DNA of 64,000 bases from positions 918,001 through 982,000 of the forward strand of contig NZ_AP018907.1 in NCBI RefSeq assembly GCF_003966715.1, given 5' to 3'. The stretch's first letter is position 1. Each line of letters starts with the position of its first letter. Below, piece after piece: positions 1-10,500 of the stretch. The stretch is from Blastochloris tepida. GTDB lineage: Bacteria > Pseudomonadota > Alphaproteobacteria > Rhizobiales > Xanthobacteraceae. The position numbers were made by a program, and so were the translations under genes. A model generated the notes under the pieces. That model was not told the DNA's origin, did no database searches, and worked only from the letters and a program-made list of their open reading frames with translations.

Positions 1-171
1 CTGTCGGCCCTGCCCGAGGGCACCGACAGCGTGACCCTCGTGGCGCTGAAGAAGGTCATCACGGCCGAGTTGCAGGTCGACCTCAGCAACAAGTGCTGGC
101 AGGAGGCGCGGGATCGGGCATGCGTCGAGGCCGGATGGCAAGTCGAGGGACGACGACTGGTCCGCAATTAA
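1..171 (+). CDS. C-terminal fragment of an unknown protein (cut by left edge)
   Basis: Frame 1 is open from the first base to a TAA at 169-171, giving 56 residues that end in VEGRRLVRN. The stretch has GC-rich third positions and a plausible charged and hydrophobic mix, so it looks like the real 3' end of a plus-strand gene whose start lies left of the window. No motif is recognisable and I assign no function. The next good coding signal downstream is on the opposite strand. Confidence 0.45.
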   Translation: MSALPEGTDSVTLVALKKVITAELQVDLSNKCWQEARDRACVEAGWQVEGRRLVRN

Positions 172-753
172 TGCCCCTCCTTTACTAGAGACATTTGGGG
201 AGGAGCATTAGTTGGCCGAAGTGCGTCATCTAGGCGCGTCCTCCTCTTCATGATCCCTTCCACCTTGGGGGCGCATTCTCTGGCGATCCGCCGGTTCTGG
301 CCTAGTCCTGATGTCGGAGCCGGCGGTGCTGCCCAGAAGGGCGCCGACCATGAGGATGATGTCGGGGAGGAGGATGACGACCCCGGCACCGCCTTCGGGG
401 CCACCGTCCGCGTCAACGCCGGAACCGGCAGGTTGCCCGGATGGCGCACCGAAGCTCGCCTTCTTCCTTGTCCGCCCCGCCAACACCACGCTCGCGGTGG
501 CTTCTCTGGCACGGCCGCCGACTCAGCTCTGGTTGGTGGAGTTGGACCGGCGGAGCGGCCAGAGGGCGCCGCCGTTTGGGGGTGGCGATCATGGTCGAGG
601 ATGATCACCCCACCCTCGGCCTCCGCCTCGCGGCCACCGTCTGCACCACCCGGTGCGCTGCGGGCTGAACGGACGGCATCGCCGATGGCCGCCTCCTTCG
701 TCTCCCTGTCCGGATCACGGGATGGCGTGAGGACAAGGTGGCAGCCGCGATTA
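172..753. other. 582-bp gap without a convincing gene
   Basis: Several frames are open here because the GC content is high, but none has a good start with a ribosome site or a recognisable motif. The best minus-strand frame (226-489) has one hydrophobic stretch (about residues 37-58) followed by a charged tail and could encode a tiny membrane protein. I would not annotate it as a gene. Confidence 0.3.
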
Positions 754-1347
754 TCAGCACCAGCTCCGCCGCGATCCGGTCCACGGCCGGGCAAGCCCCT
801 CGCTGACCAGGACATCGCCAAGCGACTTTCCATTGCGGTAGATCGTCCGCAGCTTGCGGCCGTACTGGTCCTCATCGCGGAAGCCGACGGTCAGCGAAAA
901 GGGGCCGTCGTTCAACAGCCGCAGCAGGCGGTGTTTGGCGGCTTCGCCGAGCTGAGCTTCGTGGGGGCAACGCGGTGGGCTGAGTTCTGGCGCGTCGATG
1001 TCGGCGACCCTGATTTTTTCGCCCCGGAACCAGAAAGTATCGCCATCCACCACGCAATTGCGCCGAGCGCCTCCCGCGCAATACGAGAACGAGGCGGCGA
1101 GCGTGTCCGGCCCTGGTGGCAAGATCAGTGCCCAAACCCTCGACACGCTGATGAAGCCATTGAACTCGTACAGCACCATCAGAGCGGCGGCGATCAGCGC
1201 CCAGATGGCGGCGTCTCGCACTGATCGCAGGCTGAGCCACACGCGCGGGCGTGTTCCTCGCTGCCATCTGCGACGCGGTGTCCAAGCATGCCCGAAGTCC
1301 GCCATCACCGTCGCCATGGTTGTTGCAGCCAGGACTGAAGGTTGCAT
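754..1347 (-). CDS. Membrane-anchored thermonuclease-like (SNase) protein
   Basis: About 197 aa if the ATG at 1347 is used; other ATG/GTG codons down to about 1242 are possible because no start has a strong ribosome site. One transmembrane segment lies near residues 45-70, followed by a staphylococcal-nuclease-like domain. The diagnostic motif VVDGDTFWF...RVADIDAPEL contains the calcium-binding Asp and the catalytic Arg-x(4)-Asp pattern of the family. The end (EGLARPW...RRSWC) is typical of rhizobial SNase-like proteins. It would be anchored in the inner membrane with the nuclease domain outside the cytoplasm. Proteins of this type are common in mobile regions of Alphaproteobacteria. Activity is inferred from family membership. 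Confidence 0.75.
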   Translation of the reverse strand: MQPSVLAATTMATVMADFGHAWTPRRRWQRGTRPRVWLSLRSVRDAAIWALIAAALMVLYEFNGFISVSRVWALILPPGPDTLAASFSYCAGGARRNCVVDGDTFWFRGEKIRVADIDAPELSPPRCPHEAQLGEAAKHRLLRLLNDGPFSLTVGFRDEDQYGRKLRTIYRNGKSLGDVLVSEGLARPWTGSRRSWC

Positions 1348-1901
1348 GCCCTCGCTTAGCGCTCGGTTTGAAAAATCGATCGAATTGTCGGGAATCCCAG
1401 GTTCTCGGCCTGATCCCGAAAGCCGCCAACCGCGCGGCATGCCGGACGATCATCAATGGCAGTGCCGTAGCGATGATGTTTACGTCTTCCGCGACGATCC
1501 CGATCTCCTCGACTTAGTTGCCTCCATGATGCTGGGAGCCGCATTGATGACGAGGGACGGTGCCAGACAACCGGATGAAGGCTCGGGCCGTCAATTGGCC
1601 TATCGAGGCGCTCAAGGCGGCGCTGAAAAGTACGAAACTGCAACAAGAGCGTGGGCCTCGCTCGCGAACGTGTGTGTGAGGAAGCTGGGTGTCGGATCCG
1701 AGGCCGCCCCCGCTCCCTTGTTAGGACTTAACCGCAGTCACTTGCCAAATTTGAGCTTGCGACGGATAACGTAACGAAACGCTACCGCTGGCTGCGAACG
1801 CTTGGCGGGGCGGGGCGGGCAAACGAGCGGGTGCTAAAATAATTATTTCGCATTTGGTCGAGCTTCGCAGTGGTAACAGGCGTCACTGCATGGAGGGCGG
1901 T
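1348..1901. other. Gap with a possible decayed coding remnant
   Basis: No intact gene was found. On the minus strand at about 1370-1530 a frame reads like coding sequence (IATALPLMIVRHAARLAAF followed by a basic tail) but has no acceptable start and runs into the nuclease gene's upstream region. It may be the remnant of a deleted gene. Sequence immediately before 1890 becomes AT-richer and probably holds the promoter of the next gene. Confidence 0.3.
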
Positions 1902-2771
1902 GTGTTTTCTAAAATCAAAGCGGCCTGGGCAGAGGCAAGGGGAGAAGTTGCGCTTCGCGAAGCCTTTGACATCTTATACCGCTACAACAATTGGCCGGAT
2001 GAGAATAAGCTTAGATTTTCATTCGCATTTGCAATTTTGTTTGATAGATACGTCGCTGATGCCGGTCCAATTGGTGGCTGGGCGAAGGAAAAAATCAAAT
2101 ATACACACGAGAGTTTAATGACGGAGGCTAAAAGAGCTTACGAGTCGGAGCCGATCTCCGCAAGCGCAGCTGCGTTGTTGAGTCTCTATGTTGAAGCGCA
2201 TAAACTACCCGGAGATGCTGCAATTAAACTAAAAATAAATGTTCTCAGTTTTTACACTGATGTTTTGAAAGCGTTCAGGAGTGAGCTGTATCCGCACAGC
2301 GAGAAGGAGAGATGTCAGAAATACATTTCTGATGTGGCCTATTACATGCAAAGAATGGGACTCAAGCTTACGCCTTCTGGCTCTAAGCTCGTGTCCATGG
2401 CGGCTGAAGAAAGCAAAGCCACGCCAGATGTGAAAGATCCTCTCCATTTCGCTTTGAGTGCCGCCCTGCTAACATTGGCTCGTTTTGCTCGTCAAGGCAT
2501 CGAGCAAGGTAATCAAGAAGCGTTGAGGGCGGCCTTCGAGGTTGCTGGGGCGATTTCCTGTAAAATCCGTGAATTGCGAGCGGAAAACTGCGTTGACGTC
2601 GAAGTCGTGAATGAATTGGAGGGCGCGCTTGACAGAATGATGGGCTTCAGACTAGCTCAGGTTGATGCGATCAAATGCATCGCAACCGACGAAATCATGG
2701 CATCTGATCCAATTGCAGAAATAGAAAACGCTTATATTATGTGTAAATGCAGGAATAATGTGCAAAGATAA
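1902..2771 (+). CDS. Hypothetical alpha-helical protein, AT-rich orphan
   Basis: A GTG at 1902 is preceded at 5 nt by GGAGG (1892-1896), which makes it a better start than the ATG at 1890; the product is 289 aa. There is no signal peptide or membrane segment. The protein is predicted to be mainly helical, with Ala/Leu-rich amphipathic stretches near residues 100-115 and 185-230. Base composition and codon use (many AAA, AAT, ATA, TTT) differ sharply from the GC-rich neighbours, which points to acquisition by transfer. I recognise no family. Its place beside a defence helicase and a Wadjet operon makes a mobile-element or defence role possible, but nothing in the sequence shows that. Confidence 0.7.
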   Translation: MFSKIKAAWAEARGEVALREAFDILYRYNNWPDENKLRFSFAFAILFDRYVADAGPIGGWAKEKIKYTHESLMTEAKRAYESEPISASAAALLSLYVEAHKLPGDAAIKLKINVLSFYTDVLKAFRSELYPHSEKERCQKYISDVAYYMQRMGLKLTPSGSKLVSMAAEESKATPDVKDPLHFALSAALLTLARFARQGIEQGNQEALRAAFEVAGAISCKIRELRAENCVDVEVVNELEGALDRMMGFRLAQVDAIKCIATDEIMASDPIAEIENAYIMCKCRNNVQR

Positions 2772-3165
2772 CGCAATACGTAAGGCGCGGCATCGATAAG
2801 CTGCGTCTTGTTAGTGCAAGAGCTTACTTTAGGTCCTGTTCTCCAAAGATTGATTTGATGGCAGGTCTTCCTCTGTGTTGTCGCCCGAAAGTTGTGTGCG
2901 CTGGCGCCGGAGGACTGCGCTCAAATCGGTTTCTTGACCTCTGAAAGTGCGCAGGAGTTCTTGGGCTAAACTTCCAGCCTTCCGAGCTACTGGGATAATG
3001 AAGGAATGATCAGGTATATTTTTCGTAATCTAAAAGCGTTCGTCCTGCGGCTCTCGCCGCTACCTCTTCAACGCTTGTTGTGAGTCTAATAAGAATAAAT
3101 CCGGCGAAACACTGCGTTCAAGATCTTCGCTAAATTATGAGCCTGCGGGCGAGAGGGGGGGTGAC
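2772..3165. other. AT-richer intergenic region between two orphan genes
   Basis: No frame of note. The composition matches the flanking AT-rich orphan genes, so this is probably part of the same acquired segment. The last 15 bases carry a purine-rich ribosome site for the gene at 3166. Confidence 0.4.
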
Positions 3166-3537
3166 ATGGGCTTCTTTCAGAACATCGGGACGGAAAATGA
3201 GGTCCGAAAATTAATCTCACGAGTTTCACCCAATGGCTTCGGGGCAGGCTGGCGGATGCCTTCGCTCTCCGAGATGGGGCAGACCTACCCTTCCGCACAG
3301 CGATTTCGTCAGCAAGGTCAGGAGGCCGGATGGCGATCGCGCGACATAGCGGTTGGCATAGTCGTTGGGATATATTTTGACATAAGAGCGCGCGCTGAGG
3401 CGAGCGGCGACCAAGCAGCCCTGGCTGCATCGATAGACTTATTCAAGGGCATCATGGATGCTGTTCATAGGAATAGCGAATGGTATAGTCAGGAAAACTT
3501 CAGGACTGTGTTGCACTGGACCCAAAAATTAAAATAG
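3166..3537 (+). CDS. Hypothetical 123-aa protein
   Basis: The ATG at 3166 follows the purine-rich GAGAGGGGGGG at suitable spacing. The protein has no signal peptide and no membrane segment beyond one short hydrophobic stretch (DIAVGIVVGIYFDI, about residues 61-74). The end is polar and basic. Codon use resembles the orphan gene at 1902-2771 more than the surrounding genes. I do not recognise a family. It ends with TAG at 3535-3537 and has no close co-directional neighbour. Confidence 0.55.
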   Translation: MGFFQNIGTENEVRKLISRVSPNGFGAGWRMPSLSEMGQTYPSAQRFRQQGQEAGWRSRDIAVGIVVGIYFDIRARAEASGDQAALAASIDLFKGIMDAVHRNSEWYSQENFRTVLHWTQKLK

Positions 3538-3886
3538 CGAAATATAACAGATCTAATTGCTTGGTGTGACGAATTTGGTCTGCAGGCAGCTTGAGCTTGG
3601 GTGAGGTCGGCGTCTATCAATACATCCCTGCGTATTGGCCGAGGGCAACCACTCGCACGGTCAGTAGGCGAGGGCTTGCCCAATAGGCAGAGGTCGACCG
3701 GCGGTTTGCTTTTACGTCCGGCTTCGCGTCGGCCAACTGCCCTCAATGTCGACCCGCTGTCCGCCAAACTCCGCTGCAAACGCCTCTGCTGCTTCTCGAT
3801 TGTCGGCCTTCCTTGTCGAGATGTCGGGTGACTTCTTCCTGGCTCCCGGCATCACCGTGTTGGGTCGAGCATAGGTGAAACTCGCG
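3538..3886. other. Gap, at most a 46-codon frame
   Basis: On the minus strand a 46-codon frame (ATG 3852 to stop 3712-3714) lies just downstream of the small gene at 3887-4141 and has GC-rich wobble positions and an acidic/basic helix-like composition. The ribosome site is weak. It may be the tail of an eroded gene. No other feature was seen. Confidence 0.25.
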
Positions 3887-4141
3887 TCAGCCGCCAGTGA
3901 ACTCGGCGAGGTCCGCCGGCACGTCTCCGACCTTCGCGAGGATTTCAGCGTCGTCGAACTCGCCGATGGCCGGGTCGCCTGTCCGGCTGAACGCGACGGC
4001 GCCGCCGTGGGTCCGGGCGATCCACGAGGCCCGCGCTCGTGCGGCGGTGGCGCTCGGAGCCTCGGCGCCGTCCAGGGCAATCAGATTGCCGTCATCGTTC
4101 CGGGTGAAGGGCAGGACGGCGAAGTATGTGATCCGGGACAT
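3887..4141 (-). CDS. Small conserved-looking protein (84 aa)
   Basis: The ATG at 4141 has GGGAGAGAG immediately upstream. The sequence begins MSRITYFAVLPF, has a central Ala/Arg helix (ATAARARASWIARTHGG) and ends in acidic residues plus EFTGG. It resembles small cytoplasmic proteins of rhizobial genomes that carry no named domain. A longer frame from 4177 adds 12 residues but lacks the ribosome site. No function can be assigned. It is transcribed away from the large helicase gene. Confidence 0.6.
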   Translation of the reverse strand: MSRITYFAVLPFTRNDDGNLIALDGAEAPSATAARARASWIARTHGGAVAFSRTGDPAIGEFDDAEILAKVGDVPADLAEFTGG

Positions 4142-4369
4142 GGGCTCTCTCCCGCTCAAGCCAAACCATTCTGCCACGGTTCAGTGAGAAGGAACGGAAT
4201 GCGAACATCCCGAGGGTGGGTGAGCAGCGAGCTGAGGCGGGTTGCTTGAACCCACACCGCTTAAGTGCTACACAACCGGCCCACCTGAGGCTGATTTTTC
4301 TTTGATTATCAATGGTATAACTCCCTCCCCTAGGGAGCGCCAGCAAAATCAAGCGCTTAGCGAAGTTTC

Positions 4370-4398
4370 ACCGTTTCAAATTCGACGATTGAAACGGT
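4370..4398. promoter_or_regulatory. Inverted repeat upstream of the large helicase gene
   Basis: Perfect 10-bp arms ACCGTTTCAA and TTGAAACGGT with a 9-nt spacer; weaker pairing extends outward (GAAG...CTTC). It lies about 170 bp upstream of the helicase start in an otherwise gene-free 427-bp region (4142-4568) between two divergently transcribed genes. It could be an operator or a structured element; there is no run of T, so a terminator is less likely. Confidence 0.45.
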
Positions 4399-4568
4399 TT
4401 TCGCTTCCACTTACTTCGCCGCCGCCGAGCGCCGAGAGGCCCCGTCTCCGCCACTACGAGCCGGACACGCTGGCGTGCTCCGGACGCACTTGATCTCGCC
4501 GCCGCACGTCCCGCGACAATCCGACAGGCCCCTGCTATCTATCCGCGAGGAAGAGGGAGTCCTGCCGG

Positions 4569-7500
4569 ATGAGCGAAGCGAGCGTCACGATCCGCAGCGC
4601 AGTTGCCGGTCAAATCGGCGTCGCGTTCCACCAGAATGCCGTTCCGATCGTCCGGGAGCTGGTCATCGCCAATGCGGGCGAAGCGGACCTCATCGATGTG
4701 CGCGTGACCCTCACCGGCGAGCCCGGCTTCCTCGCACCTCTCACTCTCCGAATCGACCGGATTGCCGCCGGCGCCACCCATCACCTGCCGACGCCCGACC
4801 TTGTTCTTGATGCCGGCTTCCTGCGCAGCATCGCCGAGGGGCTGCGCGGCAGCCTCGCCATCACGGTGCTGGCCGGCGAGACGGTGGTCGCCCAGGACAC
4901 GGTGGCGGTCGACCTCCTGCCGCCCTCGCACTGGGGCGGCAGCGGCGCGGCGCCCGAGCTGCTGGCGGCCTTCGTGCAGCCGAACGACCCCGCCATCGAC
5001 GCGCTGCTGCGCGACGCCGCCGCCAAGCTCGCCGCCGCCGGCAAGCCTGCGGCGATCGACGGCTATGCCGGGGGAACCCGCCAGCGCGTCTGGGAGCTGG
5101 CGAGCGCGATCTGGGTGGCGGTCGCGGCGCGCGGCCTCGCCTATGTGATGCCGCCGGCGAGCTTCGAACGGACCGGGCAAAAGGTGCGCAGCCCGAGCGA
5201 TATTCTCGAGCGAAAGGTCGCGACCTGCCTCGACAGCACCCTGCTGCTCGCAGCCTGCCTGGAGCAGGCGAGCCTCAATCCGCTTGTCGTGCTGACCAGG
5301 GACCACGCCTTCGTCGGCGTATGGCTCAAGGATGACGGCTTCAGCTCGGGTGTGGTCGACGATGCGCAAGTCCTGCGCAAGCGCCGCGACCTGGAGGACG
5401 TCATCTTCATCGAGACGACGTTCCTGACCCACCAGCCGCCGGCGCGGTTTCAGCAGGCAGTGGAGCACGCGGCGAAACTGCTCGATGAGGGAGCGATCGC
5501 GCCGCTCGAACTTGCCCTCGACGTCCGGCGCGCCCGCGCCCGCAACATCCGGCCGCTGGAGCTGGCCGACCGCCGGGCAACCGTGACGCCGGTGGATGAC
5601 GGTCCCCCGGCCGAGATCGGCCTCGACGAGGCCCCGGCGTTCGCCGAGGAGGTGGTGGTCCGCGACGATGACAGCGGGCCGGTCGACCGGCTGGAGCGCT
5701 GGAAGCGCAAGCTGCTCGACCTGTCGCTGCGCAACAAGATGCTGAACTACAAGGACGGCAAGACCAGCGTCGTCATCGAATGCCCCGAGCCCGCCCGTCT
5801 CGAAGATCTCCTCTCCTCCGGCAAGCGCTTCCGGCTGCGGCCGCGCTCGGACGTGCTCGGCGCCGACGATCCGCGCGATGCCACGCTGCTGCTTGCCCGC
5901 CAGCACGAAGACGTGCGCAAGCGCGCGATCCTGGACGCGCTGGAGCGCGAGGAACTCCACACCACGCTGGCCGACGACGAGCTCGACAGCCGCCTGACCG
6001 AGCTGTTCCGCATGTCACGCACGGCGTTCGAGGAGGGCGGCGCCAACGTGCTGTTTCTTGCCCTCGGCTTCCTCTCCTGGACCCCGGCCGAGCGGGCGCG
6101 GCCGTGCCGGGCGCCGCTCATCCTGCTGCCGGTCTCGCTGCAGCGGTCGAGCGTGCGCAGCGGTTTCCGTCTCGGCCTCCACGAGGATGAGCCGCGCTTC
6201 AACCCGACGCTCATCGAGATGTTGCGGCAGGACTTCCGGCTCGCCATGCCGGAACTGGAGCGCGAGCTGCCGAGCGACGACGCCGGGCTCGACGTCGCCC
6301 GCATCTGGCAGATCGTGCGGGCGCAGATCAGGGACATGAAGGGCTGGGAGGTCACGCCCGACGTCGTTCTCTCCACCTTTTCCTTCAGCAAATTCCTGAT
6401 GTGGAAGGATCTGGTGGACCGCATGGACCTGCTCAAGCGGAACCCGGTGGTCGCCCATCTGATCGACACGCCCAAGCACAGCTACGGCGCGGGCGCCACC
6501 TTCCCCGAGCCCGCGAGCATCGACCGCGACCATCACCCGGCCGATCTGTTCGCGCCGCTGTCGGCTGATTCCTCCCAGCTTTCGGCCGTGCTCGCGGCTG
6601 CCGCGGGCCGGGACTTCGTGCTGTTCGGTCCGCCCGGCACCGGCAAGAGCCAGACCATCGCCAACATGATCTCCCAATGCCTGGCGCACGGGAAGACGGT
6701 GCTGTTCGTGTCGCAGAAGACGGCGGCGCTGGAGGTGGTGCAGCGCCGGCTGCGCGACATCGGGCTCGGCGAATATTGCCTTGAGGTCCACTCGACCAAG
6801 GCCCAGAAGTCGGCCGTGCTGGGCCAGCTCAGGACAGCCTGGCACGAGCGCGCGGCGCCCACGGCCGAGGACTGGCACGCGGCCGCGGGGCGGCTCGCGC
6901 AATTGCGCGACGAGCTCAATGCCTTGGTCGCCGCGCTGCATCGGCGCCGCGCCAATGGCACGACGGCGCACGAGATGTTCGGACGCGTCGTCGCGGCCCG
7001 TGGCGCCTACGGCTCGGTGGTGTTCGACTGGCCGGCGGAGCACACGCCCGCGTATCTCGAAGAGTTGCGCACGCTCGTCCACGAGATCCGGACCGATCTC
7101 GTCGTGATCGGTTCACCGACCGAGCATCCCCTGGTCGGGATCACGACGGCGGAGTGGTCGCCGGCGTGGCGGGCGGCCGTGCAGCAGGCCGCGGACGCCT
7201 ACCTGTCAATGGCGCGCGCCCTCGACGGCCGGGCGGCTGCGTTCGCGGCTTCGATCGGCGTTCCTTCGGTCGAGACGCCGGCGGCGATCGCGCTCCTGTG
7301 CGCACTGGGCCGGCTGCTGAGCGATCCGCAGGCGCAGGTCGGTGCAGGCTTCCTGTCGCCCCAGGCCGACGCGTTGCGGGACGCCATCGACGCGCTCGGT
7401 GCGCTTCGGAAGCGGGCGCGGCCGCTGCGCGAGGGGCTGAGTGCGCCGTTCCGGGCGAGCGTCTTCCGGGAGGATCTGCGTGCCCTCCTCGGCGAATGGA

Positions 7501-10500
7501 TCGAGGCCACCAACGCGAACTTCCTGGTGCGCAGCGGCCGCCAGAAGCAGGTTCGCCAGAAGCTGCAGCCGTTCGCGACCGGGCCGCTCGGCGCGAACCT
7601 CGGGAGCGATCTCGCGATCCTGCTGGACCTGCGCGATCTCGCCGCCGAGGCGGAGTCGACGTGCGGGACGCTCGCCGCGCTCGACATCGCGACCAACGGG
7701 CTGGACACCGAGGTCGATGCGCTGGCGCCGGCGATCGCCTGGGCCGACGAGGCGCGCCGGCTCTCGGCTGCGCTCGCTCCCGTGCTCGGCATCGAGGCCG
7801 AACGGATCGAGGGGCATCTCCTTTCGCTGGTGACCGAATACGCGGCCCTGCTTGCGCCGGGGAGCGGCGCCTGCGTCGCCCACGCGGCGCTGGAGGCTGC
7901 GTGGAACGCGTTCCGTCCGGCCCACGAGCGGCTGATCGCGTTGGCCGATGGAAGCTCGCCGGCCGGGTTCGTCGTCGACGAGCCGTCGTGGCTGGCACGC
8001 AGCGTCGCCATCGTCGAGCGCTGGCTGGCGAACATCAACCGCGCGCCGGACTGGTGCCGCTGGAATGCGACGGCAGCGCGCGCGCGGGCCATCGGCCTCG
8101 GCCCATTGGTGGACGCGATCGGCAGCAGCAAGATAGAGCCCGACGAAGCGGGCGCGGCCTTCGAGGTCGCCTATGCCCGCTGGGGAGCTGAGCGCATCAT
8201 CGGCGAGGATCCGGTGCTGCGGACGTTTTCCGCGGTGCGCCACGAGGACGCCATCGCGCGCTTCCGCGCGGCCGACGAACGGGTCGCCGAGCTCGCCAAG
8301 CGCGTGGTGCGGGCGCGCCTCAGCGGCAACATTCCGACGCCGACGGCGTTCGGCGCGGATCCGGAATGGGGCACGCTGGCGCGCGAGCTGGCCAAAAAGG
8401 CGCGGCACCAGCCGCTCCGCCAGCTGTTCGCCCGGATCCCGACCGTGCTCACCAAGCTCACGCCGTGCGTGATGATGAGCCCGCTGTCGATCGCCCAGTA
8501 CCTGCCGCCGGACAGCGTGCCGTTCGACGTGGTGATCTTCGACGAGGCCTCGCAGATCCCGGTGTGGGACGCCATCGGCGCCATCGCTCGCGGCCGCCAA
8601 GTGGTTATCGTCGGCGATCCCGAGCAGCTGCCGCCGACCAGCGTCGGCGAGCGTGGCGTCGACGAGATCGACGATGCCGCCGACATCGACGACCAGGAGA
8701 GCATCCTCGACGAGTGCCTGGCGTCGAACATCCCGCAGCGTCGGCTCGACTGGCACTATCGCAGCCGCCACGAGAGCCTGATCGCGTTCTCGAACCACCA
8801 CTATTACACGGGCCGGCTCGTCACCTTCCCCTCGCCGGTCACCGAGGACCGGGCGGTGCGCTACGTCCATGTGCCCGGCGGCGTCTACGAGCGTGGCGCC
8901 GGCCGGGTGAACCGGACCGAGGCGCGCGCCGTCGTCGCCGACATCGTGCGGCGTCTGTCCGAGCCCGAGTTCGCGTCGCTGCGCTCCTCGCTCGGCGTCG
9001 TCACCTTCAACGCCGAGCAGCAGCGGCTGATCGAGAACCTGCTCGACCAGGAACGCCGCGCCCGCCCCGACCTTGAGGTGTTCTTCGATCCGGCGCGCTG
9101 GCACGAGCCGGTGTTCGTGAAGAACCTCGAAAACGTGCAGGGCGACGAGCGCGACGTCGTGCTGTTCTCGGTGGCCGTGGCGCCGAGCGAGAGCGGGCGC
9201 GGGGTCGCCACCATCTCCTCGCTGAACAAGTCGGGCGGTCATCGCCGCCTCAACGTCGCCATCACCCGCGCCCGCAAAGAGATGGCGGTGTTCGCCACGC
9301 TGCGGCCCGAGGACATCGACCTGTCGCGCACCAACGCGCGCGGCGTGGCCGAATTCAAGCATTTCCTGGAGTTTGCCGAGCGCGGCTCGCGCGCGCTCGC
9401 CGAAGCCTTCTCGGTCGCCGGGCATGCGCCCGATTCCCCCTTCGAGGAGGCGGTGAAGGCCGCGCTGGAGGCGCGGGGCTGGACGGTCCATGCCCAGATC
9501 GGCGTCTCCGGCTTCCGCGTCGATCTCGGCGTGGTCGATCCGGACGCGCCGGGCCGCTATCTCGCCGGTGTCGAATGCGACGGCGCGACCTATCACCGCT
9601 CGGCAACGGCGCGCGACCGCGACCGGCTGCGCGAGCACGTGCTCACCGGCCTCGGCTGGCGCATCCGCAGGGTCTGGAGCACGGACTGGTGGTTCGATCC
9701 TGAGTGGGCGGCGGACAGGCTGCACGACATGCTGCTCGCCGATCTGGACGCTGCGCGGGCCGCACGCGCAGCGCCGCCCGAGCCTGCAAATGTTGCCGAG
9801 TCCGAGCCGGGCGAACGGACCGACACCGACCTCCTTTCAGAGGACTTGGTTGCAGAGAACGGAGGCCCGCTGCCTGGTCGGTTTGCCGAAGAACCGGCCT
9901 ATGATGACGACGTCACGGGCACTCCTGCGCCGACGTCTGCTGCAGACCAGCCGGACCCATGGCCTTTGTCGCAAGACGTGGAGCCGCGGCGCATGTATGC
10001 CGAGGCTGCGCAGATGCCTGCAGCATCGTCCGCGCCGCCGATCGAGGCGACCGAAGCCGTCTACAGGATCACCGATTTGCAGGCGGCCGGCTTCACGCCG
10101 GATGGTGGGCGCTTCTACGAGCCCCAATACCGCGCCGAGCTTCGGCGCATGGTTGCCCACATCATCGCGACCGAGGGACCGATCTTCGAGGACGTTCTGG
10201 TGCAGCGCATCGCGTCCCATCACGGCTTCGCGCGGGCCGCAAGCCGGATCCGCGAGGTTGTGATCGGTGCGGTTCCGGCAGACGTTCGGCGAACTGCCGA
10301 GGGCGAGCGCATCGTCTGTTGGCAGCCCGGTGCCGACCCATCGCAGCCGGTGCCGTTCCGCGCCTCGCCCTCGGGCCAGCGCGACCACTCCGACGTACCG
10401 CTCGTCGAGCTGGCGTCGCTCGCGAAACGGTTCGCGGATGAAGGCCACGACGACGAAGCCGTCGTGCTGATGATGGCGCGGCACCTCGGGCTCGGCAGGT

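Noticed and set aside
226..875. Minus-strand frames downstream of the nuclease gene
   Set aside because: Composition is Pro/Ser/Arg-rich from GC bias; only one short hydrophobic stretch is notable and no start is convincing.
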